A model generated the notes under the pieces. The model was not told where the DNA came from. It searched no databases and saw only the letters and a list, made by a program, of their open reading frames with translations. A stretch of 45,000 nt of DNA, taken from assembly GCA_037447655.1 (NCBI GenBank), contig JBBHKE010002268.1, positions 1 to 45,000 on the forward strand. Direction: 5' to 3'. The position numbers and the translations under genes are program-made. Shown here piece after piece: positions 19,401-30,469 of this stretch; within the stretch, counting starts at the first letter, position 1; the number at the start of each line of letters is the position of its first letter. This DNA comes from Zygnema cylindricum. Its lineage: Eukaryota > Streptophyta > Zygnematophyceae > Zygnematales > Zygnemataceae.

Positions 19401-22400
19401 TATAATTTGGTGCCACATGGTCTGGAAACAACTTTTTGTTCAGCAAAAAGCTCTCCCGATTTTTTTTCCTTCTTGCAAAGTTATGCGAGCCTTTTGTTCA
19501 GTAAAAAGCTCGCCCGAGTTTTTTTATGCTTGCAAAATTACATGGGCTTGTAGATCATTAAAAAACTCTTTCGAGTCCGTTTTTCCCTTGCAAATTTAAC
19601 AGCTTTTAGTTCAGTAAAAAGCTCTGATGCGTTAATCACATTAAACCGGTAAAATTTCAGGTGGCATTGGGAGTCGGTTATAAATTTGAGGAAGAGGGAA
19701 GGGGAAGGTTCGGATGGTTGTTGGATGCGTTCGGATGAGGAGGGAGGGAGGGGGAGGGAGGGGGGAGGGGGGGGAGGAGGTGGATGGAGGAAACAAGCAT
19801 CAACACCGTTTTATCTCCCGCTTTCAGGGTCGTGGTCTAAAGAAGAGTTGCAGAACTGCGGCATGGTACCTTCAAACTGTGGCCGATCGATTGTTTTCTT
19901 CGGCCGAACAAACCGGCGATTTTCAAATGCCCAAACCTTCTATTCGACTGCGAGAGCGTCTACGCGACGGTTCCTACATGGCCGACATTTTGGCCGAGGA
20001 TGCTGTAGAGCAAGTAAGTAAAAGGGTAAAGTCCTTGACTGGTTACACAATCAAAGTTCAATCCCATTATTGCATAAGAAATTGTACACTTTCTGTATAG
20101 TTTTGGGAGTACCAATTAAGTGAAGTCCTTTTTATGGACGCATTACACTGTCAGAGTTTAGTCCCATTGCTCTTGAAATCATTCTCTTCCTTACAGTTTT
20201 GTGATAGCAAGTAAGCAAAGTCCCTTTGATAAAGACTCGTTCGATGATGTAGACTCATCATTACACTATCAGACTCTAGTCCTTTTGCATATAAACATAC
20301 ACTTCTGTCCAGTTTGGCGAGTAGCAAGTAAGCAAAGTCCTTTCTATAAAGAATCATCAGGCGATGAGAGTTTAGTCCCAATATTGCATGAGAAAATAAG
20401 TAATTTCTAATAACATTGTTAATTATACCTACAAATTATGCATCACATTTTGGCACGTGCATGAGATATAAACGTCATTTTTAAAACACGCATATTGACA
20501 TTGTGATTGTTATGTATGCTGGTAGGACTGAGCATATTCCTTGAGCGCTGAGACGTTTCCTCCCTCGCTGAATGTGCATATAAGTGATGAAGTAAATGAA
20601 AACAATCAGGATGTTTATTAGCTACTAGTCTTTGGCATAATGAGGAAAAATGGCACGTGGGTCGTGAAGCATGAGAAAGATGATATGTGTATTGTGTGTC
20701 GAGACACAATTGACTTTTCATGAAATTTATGTCGGCTTTTTAGTGAGGTAATTTCACAGACCAGTCGGTGTAGTCTATCATCTTCTTGTCGTTGTTTGTA
20801 GACAGTAGCAAACGCTTTTTACAATCCATTCTTCCATGTGATCACAATGAGTCGTTGTAGTTTTTGATATTCTTGTCAAACGTTTTTTATGATCCGTCCT
20901 TTCATGTAATCGTTGGGGAAACAGGTGGAGTTAGATGAAGATCAAGCCATGAGAGGAGTTCCTCTTTACCAGAGACATCTAGGGTATCGTCGACTTTTAG
21001 GACGGGGAATGGAACGAGATCCTGAGGGAGCCTTTCGACATTTCGAGGATGCTGCGGCAAATGGAGATGATGTAGCCGCATTTAATCTCGGATATATGCA
21101 CATGAAGGGAATATCTACACCAATTAATTACACAAAAGCAGAGCAACTTTTCAGAAAAGCAGCTGTGAAAAATCTTTCGGCTGCACTTAACGGTCTCGGT
21201 GTTCTCCACTTCAATGGTTGGGGAACCCCGATTAACTTCACTCAAGCGAGATTTTATTTCCTCCTCGCAGGGGCGAGAAATGACTCTGATTCATTGTTTA
21301 ACCTCGGTATTATTTATTACCAGGGATATGATGTCCCTCGGAACTTAACCAGAGCAATTATGTTTTTTGAGAGAGCTTCGAATGCTGGTCATTGGCGATC
21401 ACCTCACACTCTGGCTATCCTTTATTCTGATGTCAACAGTCCCATCTACAACTGCTCGAAAGCCGTAAAACTTTTCCGCATTTTTATTTCGGAGAGAGGA
21501 ATGTGGCCCGTTGAGCTGGAACAAGCGGCTTTGGCTTACGACGATAAAGATTATTGGTCAGCCCTTTTTCGGTTTTCGGTTATGGCTGAAGAGGGAAGTG
21601 TTGTTGGGATGGAAAACGCGGCGTATATGTTGAGGAAAGGGGAAGGGTATACAGGTAAGGACACTGAAACACAGGGTTTCACTTTTTTTTTTTGCTGTTT
21701 TTGGATGAATTTGAGATTTTACTAGAGATTTTAGTTGCATCGATGGGCAACGTAATGTTAATAAGCCGTTACATTATTTAGTTTAGGCTGTGTCAACAGG
21801 TTTTTTGTAATTGCTAATCCACAGTAATGTTTGTACAAGTCTCTCGAATAGGTTGTATTCCACGATAACTCATGCTCTCTACACCTTGAAAAACTGTTTA
21901 ATCTGCTTAAATAAGGTGGGCTATTCACTAAAGTTACAAATCGGGTGTAGATGCTTAATCGGGTTTAAAGTCGTGATTTATCTTTCAGTTAAAAGGTGTT
22001 TCATGCCATGGTATTATGTCAAAGATTATCTTCCATGTAAAGTTATTAATTTAACATTTCCGAGACTTATTAGTTTTCACGGTTGTTTTTTGCAGGAAAT
22101 AATCGATATGATATGGCTCTTGAACTCTTACTAAGAGCTTCACAAATGGGGAGTCACCATTCCCTTGTCGATGCTGGAGATCTTCATTATCATAATAAAG
22201 TTTCGAACAAGTCGGAGGAGGCCATGGCCAGTTATTATGCGATTTCTGGGGCCGCGGGAGAGCCCGAGGGACTTTTCAGTCTCGCAATGCTTTACCAATT
22301 CGGGATTCATTTCCCACAAAATTTTACCAAAGCTCGGGAACTTTTACGAGAGTCACTCGCTTTCAGCGTTGATAATGAAATGGTTCCTATTTTTCTCGCC

Positions 22401-22982
22401 ATCTGGTTTTTGGAATTTCACTCGTTTCTGTTCAAGATATGTATTTTTACTTCGAGAATATGGGATAGAGTATTGGAGTCGATACCTACCCTTAACAACT
22501 CTGTCAAATTAGCGAGTCGACAGGACTTTTTCTTAACAGTTCTGCAAGGATGGGATTCTCTATTGGTAGTCATTCTTACTGTAGTTCTGTCTATTGTCTT
22601 TCAAATGCGACTTGCGAGAAAAAGGAGGGCAGTACAAGAAGCTCGAAGAGAGGAGTCCAATAGTGTGGGAGCCCCTTCTCTTTCCTCTCGTCTTGATGAC
22701 AACGTGAATGAATTATCCACTGGAGCGAGGAGGGAGGGAAGGGAAGAGAGGGAGAGGGAAGGGTGGGAGAGAGAAGAGCAGGAGAGAGTGAGAGAAGAGC
22801 GAGAACAGGAGAGGGAGGAGAGGGAGGAGGAGAGGGAGGAGGAGGAGGAATGGGAAGAGGTTTTGGAGGAACAATCGACCAGTAGTGATGAAGAAGGTAG
22901 AAGGGAATCGACGGGTAGTCAAGCAGAAGAGTCTCATAGTAATAAGGCTGGGAGAAGGAGGGGATTTTGTCATACCTCATAA
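16411..22982 (+). CDS. SEL1L/HRD3-like ERAD receptor subunit with long acidic region
   Basis: Exons: 16411-16531, 17069-17613, 18079-19209, 19661 to about 19687-19707, 19828-20013, 20925-21654, 22096-22982. Apart from the fourth donor the joins are GT-AG and in phase; total about 1,200 aa. Residues 1-40 are a basic stretch then FLSCFILLLSGIFYA, a signal peptide or anchor. Exons 2-3 (about 560 aa) are acidic low-complexity sequence, unlike the family. From exon 4 come Sel1 repeats: LGVGYKF, RGLKKSCRTA, AAFNLGYMHMKG, ALNGLGVLHFNG, LFNLGIIYYQGYDV. Sequons NYT, NLS, NFT, NDS, NLT, NCS indicate a luminal domain. A membrane segment SLLVVILTVVLSIVFQM (about 1070-1090) precedes an Arg/Glu-rich cytosolic tail. 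In known SEL1L/HRD3 proteins this architecture serves the HRD1 ubiquitin ligase by receiving misfolded ER proteins. The acidic exons could in principle belong to a separate upstream gene, but phases fit one gene. Confidence 0.85.
19430..19625. repeat. Intronic imperfect tandem repeat
   Basis: About four degenerate units of roughly 60 bp share TTCAGTAAAAAGCTC and CTTGCAAA. They lie wholly inside the intron between exons 3 and 4 of the SEL1L/HRD3-like gene. Confidence 0.6.
20006..20400 (+). repeat. Tandem repeats of a 5' splice-site region inside its intron
   Basis: The exon 5 donor AGAGCAAGTAAGT (GT at 20014) and the following hundred bases recur downstream in diverged form. Equivalents are CCAATTAAGTGAAGTCC (about 20112), TAGCAAGTAAGCAAAGTCC (GT at 20211) and the same again (GT at 20328). 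Each is followed by a TTTAGTCCCATT-like segment. Two copies keep a usable GTAAGC donor. Confidence 0.75.
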
Positions 22983-24739
22983 TATGATTCCTAAGTCAAA
23001 TTAGCAAAAAAGCAGGGCATATAGGCAAGGAAGGAATTTAGAAAGGAAGGAATTTAGGAAGGTAGGAATTTAGGCAAGAACCTTTAAAACCTTTAGACAG
23101 TGGTGTAAATAGTGTTACTGAGTCGGAAATAAGTTTTGTTTTTTTTTCAGTTTTTGCCTTAGATACTAAACTTAGACACTCACTCTCTCTCTCTCTCCAC
23201 ATCTCTCTCCCGGTTGCACTTTCACCTAAACTGTTTGTTTTAATTTCTGTAAAGAAGTCTTTCGGTTGTTTTTTTTTTCCTGTAAAGTAGTCACTCCATT
23301 GTCTTTAATTTCTTTCAAAAAAAAAAATTATGTCTTTTCCTTCGTTCTCAATTTTTGTAAAGACTGTCATTCTATTGGTCTATGGTAATGGATTGTAAGT
23401 ACTTTGTTGGACTTTGAAAGTACTTTGTTCCTTGTACTCTATTTTTTCTACTTTGTTTTCTGTACTTTTTTTTTGTTGTATTTTGAACTTTATTCTTTGT
23501 CCTTTGTACTTTATTCTTTGCAGTTTGTACTTTTTTTTGTACTGTATTCTTTATTCATTGTTCTTTGTACTCTACTTTTTGTACTTTTTGTTGTACGTTG
23601 TACTTTCTTCCCTGTACTTCATAATTCATTATTTGTACTTTATTTTTTCTATTTTGAACTATAGTCTTTGTACTCTACTATCTGTACCTTATTCCTTGTA
23701 TTTTCTACCTCTGTACTTTTGTCTTTGTAAGTGCGGTCGTCTGAAGGGTTGGCATGCGGCGGCGCGACAGGCTCAAGGCAGCGGCTGAGTCACTGCCTGA
23801 CGCACGACACGCGGCCAAGCCTCTCATTGGAAGGACATCTGGCGCAGGCAACTGTCTGCGATGATGTCGTACACAAAGCTGTCTTTTGTGCACCAATGAG
23901 ATTTTGTTAAAGTGATTTCTTTGTATATTTTTGAAACAAAAGTGTCGTAATCTCATAGTTTCTATTAGACTTTGAGAACATACTCTTTTTCATGCAACGG
24001 TTGACATTCAAACTTGCGAAGACGCACAAATTAAACGAATATAAAGACAATGCAATCGAAAAAAGAAAAGAAAAGCAGAATATTTAAAATGAAAAAAAGG
24101 AAGATTTGGAGATTCTCATTATTCACAAAAGGAAACTTTCGAGATCTTACAATTTACAAAGGAGTTTCCACTATCCTTTTACTATTTTCTTTCACTTTTT
24201 TTCGAGTTAAAAAAAAAGGCAAGCTAAAGAAAGCTAGAAGGAAACATTAAAGACCTCTAAGATATTCTAGAAGCTATTTTCCTTAAACTTCTCTTCTCTC
24301 TCTCCCCCACCCTTCCCTCTCCTCTCTCCCCCCTATCACTCTCCCTTCTCCTATCTCTCCCCCCCCTCTCTCCCTATCGTCTTCCCCAGAACAAAAAAAA
24401 AAGACTGTCAACAAGTAATTAAATAAGACAAAACAAACCCCCTCCCCCCACAAAAAAAAGACTTCATAAAACTATTTACACTTTAAAAGACACTTTTTTT
24501 CCTAAAACACTTCCAAGTCGTGAAACTTTCTCGACTTCTCACTTTATTTTTACGTCTTCGACTTTTAACTTCTTTGACTTTCTCACTGTTTTTTTGACTT
24601 TTTCACCTTTTTTCAAACTAGTTTTCAGCTATTTTGAAATTGTTTCCACATCTATTTGACCTTTTCTAATTTATTTTCACAAGTTATTTTTTCATATTTC
24701 CTTCATCCTCGAAAATTTCGAGAAAAAAAAAGGTTCTTC
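22983..24739. other. Intergenic region, low complexity, no gene seen
   Basis: After the SEL1L/HRD3-like stop there is a GGAAGGAATTTA repeat (about 23025-23070). 23395-23730 is a T-rich stretch with many TTTGTACTTT-like units. 23735-23880 is a GC-richer patch with no recognised content. 24285-24390 is a CT-rich tract. Open frames over the T-rich part are compositional. Confidence 0.6.
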
Positions 24740-26736
24740 TCAAGTTCTTGCGAAAACTCTTCCTCGGAAAGCAGTTTGTTCCCTCGACAAACTTTTGTCG
24801 TTTTCCAAATTTCCCTGTTTGGCAGTTTTCAGTTTTCCGTTTTCGAATCGCAAACATCGAATTTCTTCCTTCAGATCCGCCAATTCTCTGCATAAAAATA
24901 AATAAATAAACAAAAAAATAAATAAATAAGTAACCAAAAAAAAAAATTACGCATTCGAATGCGAAAACTTCCATCTTATAAGCAAACTGACAAGCAAACT
25001 CGAAAAAAAAAAAAAAAAAGTAAATAAATAAATCGACAGATAAAAGAACAAATTGACGATGAAAGATTAAATTTACCTGTTTTTTGCGAAGATTTCGTCG
25101 CGCATTCTTAAAAATTTGCGATTTGCGTCGAGAAAATCCCTCTCCATTTTTTTTGATTTGGAGACCAAAATTTCATTTATTTCAGAACACTTTTTCACTT
25201 GTTGAATTAAAATTTTGTTTGACTCGCTTTTGTGCTCCACTTCCCTGAAAAACGACAAGAGAGAGAGAGGGGGGGAGGGAGAGGGAGAGGGAGAGGGAGA
25301 GGGAGAGGATGAGAGAGAAGGAGAGGAACAAGGGATCAAAAATCTGAATTTGGGGTTTCGGATGTCAATTTTGGGTTCAAAATTTTCAAATTTTGGGTTT
25401 TAAAATTTCAACTTTGGTTCAAAAAAAAATCATTACAAGACAAAAAAAAATTGTTACCTTGTTTTTTGGTTTAGTCTCGTTTCCAAATTTTGGATGACAT
25501 CGTTATCCTTTTGGGTGACAATTCTTATCTTTTCCTGTGATTTGCTGCAAATAAGAAAAAAAAAAAAAAAAGGACAAACAAAATAAAATATTTCCGAGTT
25601 TAAGAAAGGTATCGGAAGGAGAAAAAATCTTGTAGGAAGAGAAAAAAAACAGATGAAAAAAAAAAGGAAAAAAAAACAAGGCCACAACAAAAAAAAAAAA
25701 TGCAAACATTTCTTTCTTACTTCTTTCCATTTATTATTTTTACTCTCAAACCCTTTCTTTGCTTACCTGGAGATGACGTCATTCTCCTCTGCTTGAATTT
25801 CTAAAATAGAGGACTCAGAAATGTTTTGGCCGTCTTTTTTCTCAACCTTCGTGTCGTTTTCCTCACAATTTCCGTCTTTTTCTTGGGTATTTTTGTCCTT
25901 TTCCTCCACCTCTTTGTCTTTTACCTTGCCGTTTTTGTCTTTTTCCTCTGACTTTTTGTCTTTTTCTTCGGCCTCTTCGTCTCTTTCCTCATCCTTTTTG
26001 TCTTTTTCTGCCACTCTTTTGTCTTCTTCATCGACTTTTTTGTCTCCTTCCTCATCCTTTTTGTCTTTTTTCTCTTTTCCATCGGCCTTTACGTCTTTTT
26101 CCTCAACGTTTTTGTCGTTTTCCTCCTCCTGGAGCTCTTCAGAAATATTTTTTCCTTCCACTGGTATGGTTTGGGACTCCTCCGAGTGTTTCCCTCCGAT
26201 TCTGGAGGGGGAGGGGGAAGGGGAAGGGGAGGGGGAAGGGAAAGGGGAGGGAGGGAAGGGAGAGGGGAGGTCCTCCGAGGGAGAAGCCGTCAGCTTTTGG
26301 ACGCAAAATTTTGCCGCATCGATAGGACAAAACAAAATATCGGCCAATCTCTGAATAAGACAGAAAAAAAAAAAAAAAAAAAAAAACAGGGAAAAGTTAT
26401 AGAAAAGTTAGTATATAATACACACACACACACAGCCAGGGCATAAAATACAGAACAGTTGGTAAAATAACAAAAAATAACAAAGGCAAGGGAAAGTTAC
26501 AGAAAAAAAAAAAAAGGTTATTATTACGTTGGTTATTGTCTTTTCCTCTGTAACATAAAGACGAAACTGAAGTGAAAATTGTTCGACAGAAAATGAAAAG
26601 CAAAACCCTAAAAAATAAAAAGTTAATTCAAGTTTTTAAGAGAAAGGAAGATAAAAAAAATTACCTGGATAGCAAAAAATGCTTTGGAAGAAATTCTCCT
26701 TTCTTTTTCGAAAACTAAAACAAAATTTTGACCCAT
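24740..26736 (-). CDS. Charged coiled-coil protein, function unknown
   Basis: Five exons join in phase to 352 aa: 26736-26665, 26350-25767, 25544-25458, 25244-25077, 24887-24740. All introns are GT-AG, with donors GTAATT, GTAAGC, GTAACA and GTAAAT. It starts MGQNFVLVFEKERRIS and continues through RLADILFCPIDAAKFCVQKL, the only conserved-looking, non-biased part. Residues about 47-70 are a Ser/Pro repeat encoded by a purine/pyrimidine tract. About 90-200 is a Lys/Asp/Glu repeat with the period EEKDKK. The C-terminal 150 aa have heptad-like spacing (KILIQQVKKCSEINEILVSK, ELADLKEEIRCLRFENGKLK), indicating a coiled coil. No signal peptide or membrane segment. I do not recognise the family. Upstream 5' exons are possible, but the ATG follows an A-rich context suited to initiation. 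Confidence 0.7.
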
Positions 26737-26763
26737 TTTTTTAAATTGAGAGAGAGGGAGAAC

Positions 26764-26773
26764 AGTTACAGGA

Positions 26774-26805
<32 letters not shown>

Positions 26806-26995
26806 CACAAAAATTAATTTACAGGACACGAGAGAGAGAGAGAGGGAGAGAGAGAGAGAGAGCACAAAAATTAATTTACAGGACACGAGAGAGAGAGAGG
26901 GAGAGAGAGAGAGAGAGCACAAAAAATAATTTACAGGACACGAGAGAGAGAGAGAGGGAGAGAGAGAGAGAGCGCGCACAAAAATTAATTTGAAC
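26764..26995. repeat. Four tandem 52-58-bp units with GA microsatellites
   Basis: TTTACAGGACACGAG followed by a (GA)n run and CACAAAAATTAA starts near 26766, 26818, 26876 and 26931. The array lies directly upstream of the coiled-coil gene's ATG and probably in its leader or promoter. Unit lengths differ mainly in the GA run. Confidence 0.85.
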
Positions 26996-27227
26996 GAGTA
27001 ACCAGTCTCGAAGTTGTGTGCGATAGAACTGTCTGGCGACAACTTTATACGATGTCGCCAAAAAATTTCAATCGGGAGTCGCAAATCGCACGGTGGAGAG
27101 GCGAAAGATCGGACGATAGAAAACTTTTGTGTTGTTTTACGACCGAAAGAGAGGGAATAAATAAAAAGGTTAGTTTCAATTTTGAAATCTGTGCAATGTA
27201 TTTTGGGATCGGACGGCTTAAAATGGA

Positions 27228-27665
27228 CATATAAATCGTAGTTGAATCGGACGGCTACAAATCCAGCGTAAATTTGACGCTAAGAAGTACAGTCTTGTAG
27301 TTCAAATTCAAATCGAAACTTTTGAACTGAATCTTAGTTTGAATCGGACGGCCAGCGTAATTTTGGCGCTAAAAATACAGTACTGTAGCTCAAATTTAAA
27401 TCGAAAAATTTGAGCTGAATCTTATTTGAATCGGAAGGCTAGAAATCCAGCGGAAATTTTACGCTAAAAAGTACAGAAAATTTGAGCTGAATCTTAGTTG
27501 AATCGGACGGCTAGAAATCCAGCGTAAATTTGACGCTAGGCTTAAAATGGACATCTGAATCTTAGTTTGAATCCGACGGCTAAAAATCCAGCGTAAATTT
27601 GACGCGAAATAGTACAGCACTGTAGTTGAAATTCAAATCAAAACAATTGAACTTTTAGATGTCAG
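27228..27665. repeat. Degenerate tandem repeat, about 75-110 bp units
   Basis: Five or more units share GAATCGGACGGCTAGAAATC, CAGCGTAAATTTGACGCTA and AAATTCAAATCGAAA with GAACTGAATCTTAG. CAGCGTAAATTTGACGCT is itself a short inverted repeat. The array may be the end of an unrecognised element. Confidence 0.8.
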
Positions 27666-27702
27666 GTTTTCAAATTTGACATTTTCGTCTTTTGAAGTTT
27701 AA

Positions 27703-28406
27703 GAGCGTTGTTCCATTAGGCGCTCTCTGTAAACGTCAAAAATTCGTTTACTGAGGCGATCGTTCCATTGTGTCGGGTCAGTAACCGACTTTGTTTTGCG
27801 TGGCACATTTTGATTGGTTCACGTAATAGATGAATACGATTCTGGTAATCTTCAAAGAATCTCTGAGAGCAAATTGTGACCACATATTTGTACCAGCGAA
27901 AGGTGAAAAGTGACTTGTACAACGTATTGAATTAAATATGTACGGGCGGACGAAACGTAAGATATGTAAAAGCGTACGAAAATGTCAGAATGGTTAGTGG
28001 ATACCAACAGAAGCGTGAAACAATATCTTCCGTCAAAGATTTTCTTGCGGCTTCCGGTGGCCTCGCATCCTCCCTGGCGGAAGGCACATGTCATATGCGA
28101 CGTGTACCCATCTGGTCGCGCGGTCGTCGTGGATATTTGCTCACTTTTCCACGAGGCACGACGGTATTCGTTCAGGCGCTGAGAATTGACCTACTCCGGG
28201 CCACTTGTTGCGAACTGAAAGTGTCAGACGACGGCGTATCCGATAATGCATCCGACGGTCCACGTTTACGCCCATGAACGTGGAGAATCAAATCCCTCAT
28301 TCAGTAGCCTTGTTTTTCTGACATTTTATTTCTTTGGTACGGCACTGTACGAAACAGTACGGCTTTCAGTAAACAACGTCATTTTTCCCCTAATGGAACC
28401 TTGCCC
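27703..28406. mobile_element. X-e Harbinger-like MITE with TAA duplication
   Basis: Left GAGCGTTGTTCCATTAGG, right CCTAATGGAACCTTGCCC, TAA at 27700-27702 and 28407-28409. The right subterminal block CAGTAAACAACGTCATTTT resembles X-a and X-b. The interior is otherwise different, so this is a distinct subfamily. Confidence 0.8.
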
Positions 28407-28468
28407 TAAAAGAGGTCAAAAACCTACTTGTCCAATTCGTACGGATTTCGACTTTTTTCCGAAAACTA

Positions 28469-29987
28469 CACCGCGAATCGTTATTAGTGTCAAAACTTAA
28501 ATAGTGTTGAAGAAAATTTACCGTAATTGATGCTAATTAAGAATTTGAAATTTTTCAAAAAAAAGGTGTATTCTAATTTCGGCATTTATGCTAATTTGCA
28601 TAGATGTCCTATGCGCATAAAACGCACGGAGTAAACTAACGAATACTACATAGAGTGCGCATAAAATAATTTCAAACTTTTAAAATTCGTAGGTAAATTC
28701 GTAGGTACTTTTCAAATTCAATTATTTAAATATTGAAAACCCTCAAAACTGAAACGTGCAACGAACTAGAGGCGAGCGCCGGAGTTTACAGTGTCTCAAA
28801 CGGCGGCTTCCTTCTGAAGACGGATTGGAGGATAGATGAACATACGTGCACGCAAATGAAGCAAAACGGCTCAAGGAAGCCGTCGTTGGAGACGCCATAT
28901 ATTCCGCGGCTCGCCGCTCAGATAAAATACGCCTGCGAGACGCCATAATTTCCGCCGCTCGCCGCTCAAATAAAAATACGCGTGCGAGACGCCATAAATT
29001 CCGCGGCTCGCCGCTCAGGTAAAAATACGCGTGCGAGACACCAAAAGTTCCGCGGATCGCCGCTCAAATAAAAATACGCGTGCGAGACGCCATAAATTCC
29101 GCGGCTCACCGTTCAAATAAAATTACGCGTTCGAGACACCATAAATTCCGCGGCTCGCCGCTCAGATAAAAATACGAGCGCGCAAATGAAGCAAAACTGA
29201 TAAGTGCAACGAAATAGCTGCACACGCCGGAATTCACGGCGTCTCCAACGGCGGCTTCCTTTTGAAGACGGAGTGGAGGACAATATAGAAAATAAGCGCG
29301 CGCAAATGAAGCAAAACTGATAAGTGCAACGAACTAGCGGCACACGCCGGAATTCACGGCGTCTCCAACGGCGACTTCCTTTTGAAGACGGAGTGGAGGA
29401 CAATATAGAAAAAAAGCGCGCGCAAATGAAGCAATTTTTTTTTTTTTGTCTGTACAATTTTCCGTGCAGTTGAGACGTACGAAGTTTACGAAAGCTACGA
29501 AACAAACGAATACTACGTAGTTTTCGTAAAAAAATCCAAATCCGTACGAATTGGACATCTATGGGTGAAACGTATACCTCGCTATTTGGTTTGTACGATC
29601 GAGTACGGATTATATACATTAATGTACGTATTCGTACAAAATATTAGAAATCGTACACCATCGCGAATTAAAATAATCCGTACATGCTATACTAATTTAC
29701 GTGTCAGACTAATCCCATTTTTTTTAGCGCACGTTCCTATGCGTGTGCGTCTGATTTTATTCATTTTTTGTAAATTTTCACTTGATTAGGTACAGTTATA
29801 TACGGATCTAACATCGACCGTACACCACACTATTTATATTTTATTGTACTTTCGGGCTTTTTTTTTTTTTTTACGGTACCTTAATCAACGTCAAGGAAAA
29901 ATTAAAATCATTTATCCTATTTGAAAAAAAAAACAAAATTTTAAGAACCCAAATTAGTGACTTTGACACTAATAACGATTCGCGGTG
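28469..29987. mobile_element. Y element split by a CATAG-type element
   Basis: Left CACCGCGAATCGTTATTAG, right CTAATAACGATTCGCGGTG. Outside 28599-29563 the sequence aligns with the uninterrupted Y copy at 36721-37256 (GTGTTGAAG, TATTAGAAATCGTAC, ACATCGACCGTACACCACAC). Confidence 0.8.
28599..29563. mobile_element. TIR element filled with tandem repeats
   Basis: CATAGATGTCC and GGACATCTATG bound 965 bp inside a Y element; the uninterrupted Y copy lacks it (GCTAATTTGGGAAC near 36846). AACGAATACTAC occurs in both subterminal regions in direct orientation. The middle is two tandem arrays: about 56-bp units with CGCCGCTCAGATAAA (28905-29180) and about 121-bp units with CACACGCCGGAATTCACGGC (29184-29430, plus a diverged copy at 28757-28875). 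The superfamily is not established. Confidence 0.7.
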
Positions 29988-29993
29988 TACGAA

Positions 29994-30462
29994 CACCGCG
30001 AATCGCAATTAGAGTTATATACGCTAATTCCGTCACCCAAAATTTTGACTCTATCACCGTAAATAGAGTAGATTATTCTAAATTTTTCTTTACGTTATTT
30101 AAGGTATTTTTTTAATGAGCGTGAATAACTCTAATACAGTGTCGTTTCAAATAGTGTGGCATACGGTCAATGTATGACTGTGCAAAATTGTACTTTATTA
30201 AGTAAAAAAGTACAAATAATCATTTAATGCAGGTCGTTATCATGTAAATGTGTTTTAACAAACCGCGTAGTGCTAACGTCATAGTGACGATACACTGTAC
30301 GTTTTGTCAAATTTTATACCAATACCTAATTTACAAAAGAGATATTAAGCGCATAAAATTATAATACTTAAATTAATTAGAGTAAATTCTTTTTTTAACA
30401 AGTTTTATCACACAAATTACTCATATTTTTGTATATTTTTACTCTAATTACGATTCACGTTG
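29994..30462. mobile_element. Y element, uninterrupted (469 bp)
   Basis: Left CACCGCGAATCGCAATTAG, right CTAATTACGATTCACGTTG followed by TA. This copy shows the empty sites for X-c copy 3 (AATTAATTAGAGTAAATTC at about 30373) and for the nested Y at 32598 (ACACAAATTAC). Confidence 0.85.
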
Positions 30463-30469
30463 TACTGTA

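Noticed and set aside
23404-23788. Hydrophobic open frames in a T-rich region
   Set aside because: They are low-complexity translations of TTTGTACTTT-like repeats in more than one frame, so composition explains them.
28905-29430. CRISPR-like regular repeats
   Set aside because: Units are contiguous tandem copies without unique spacers, inside a eukaryotic TIR element.
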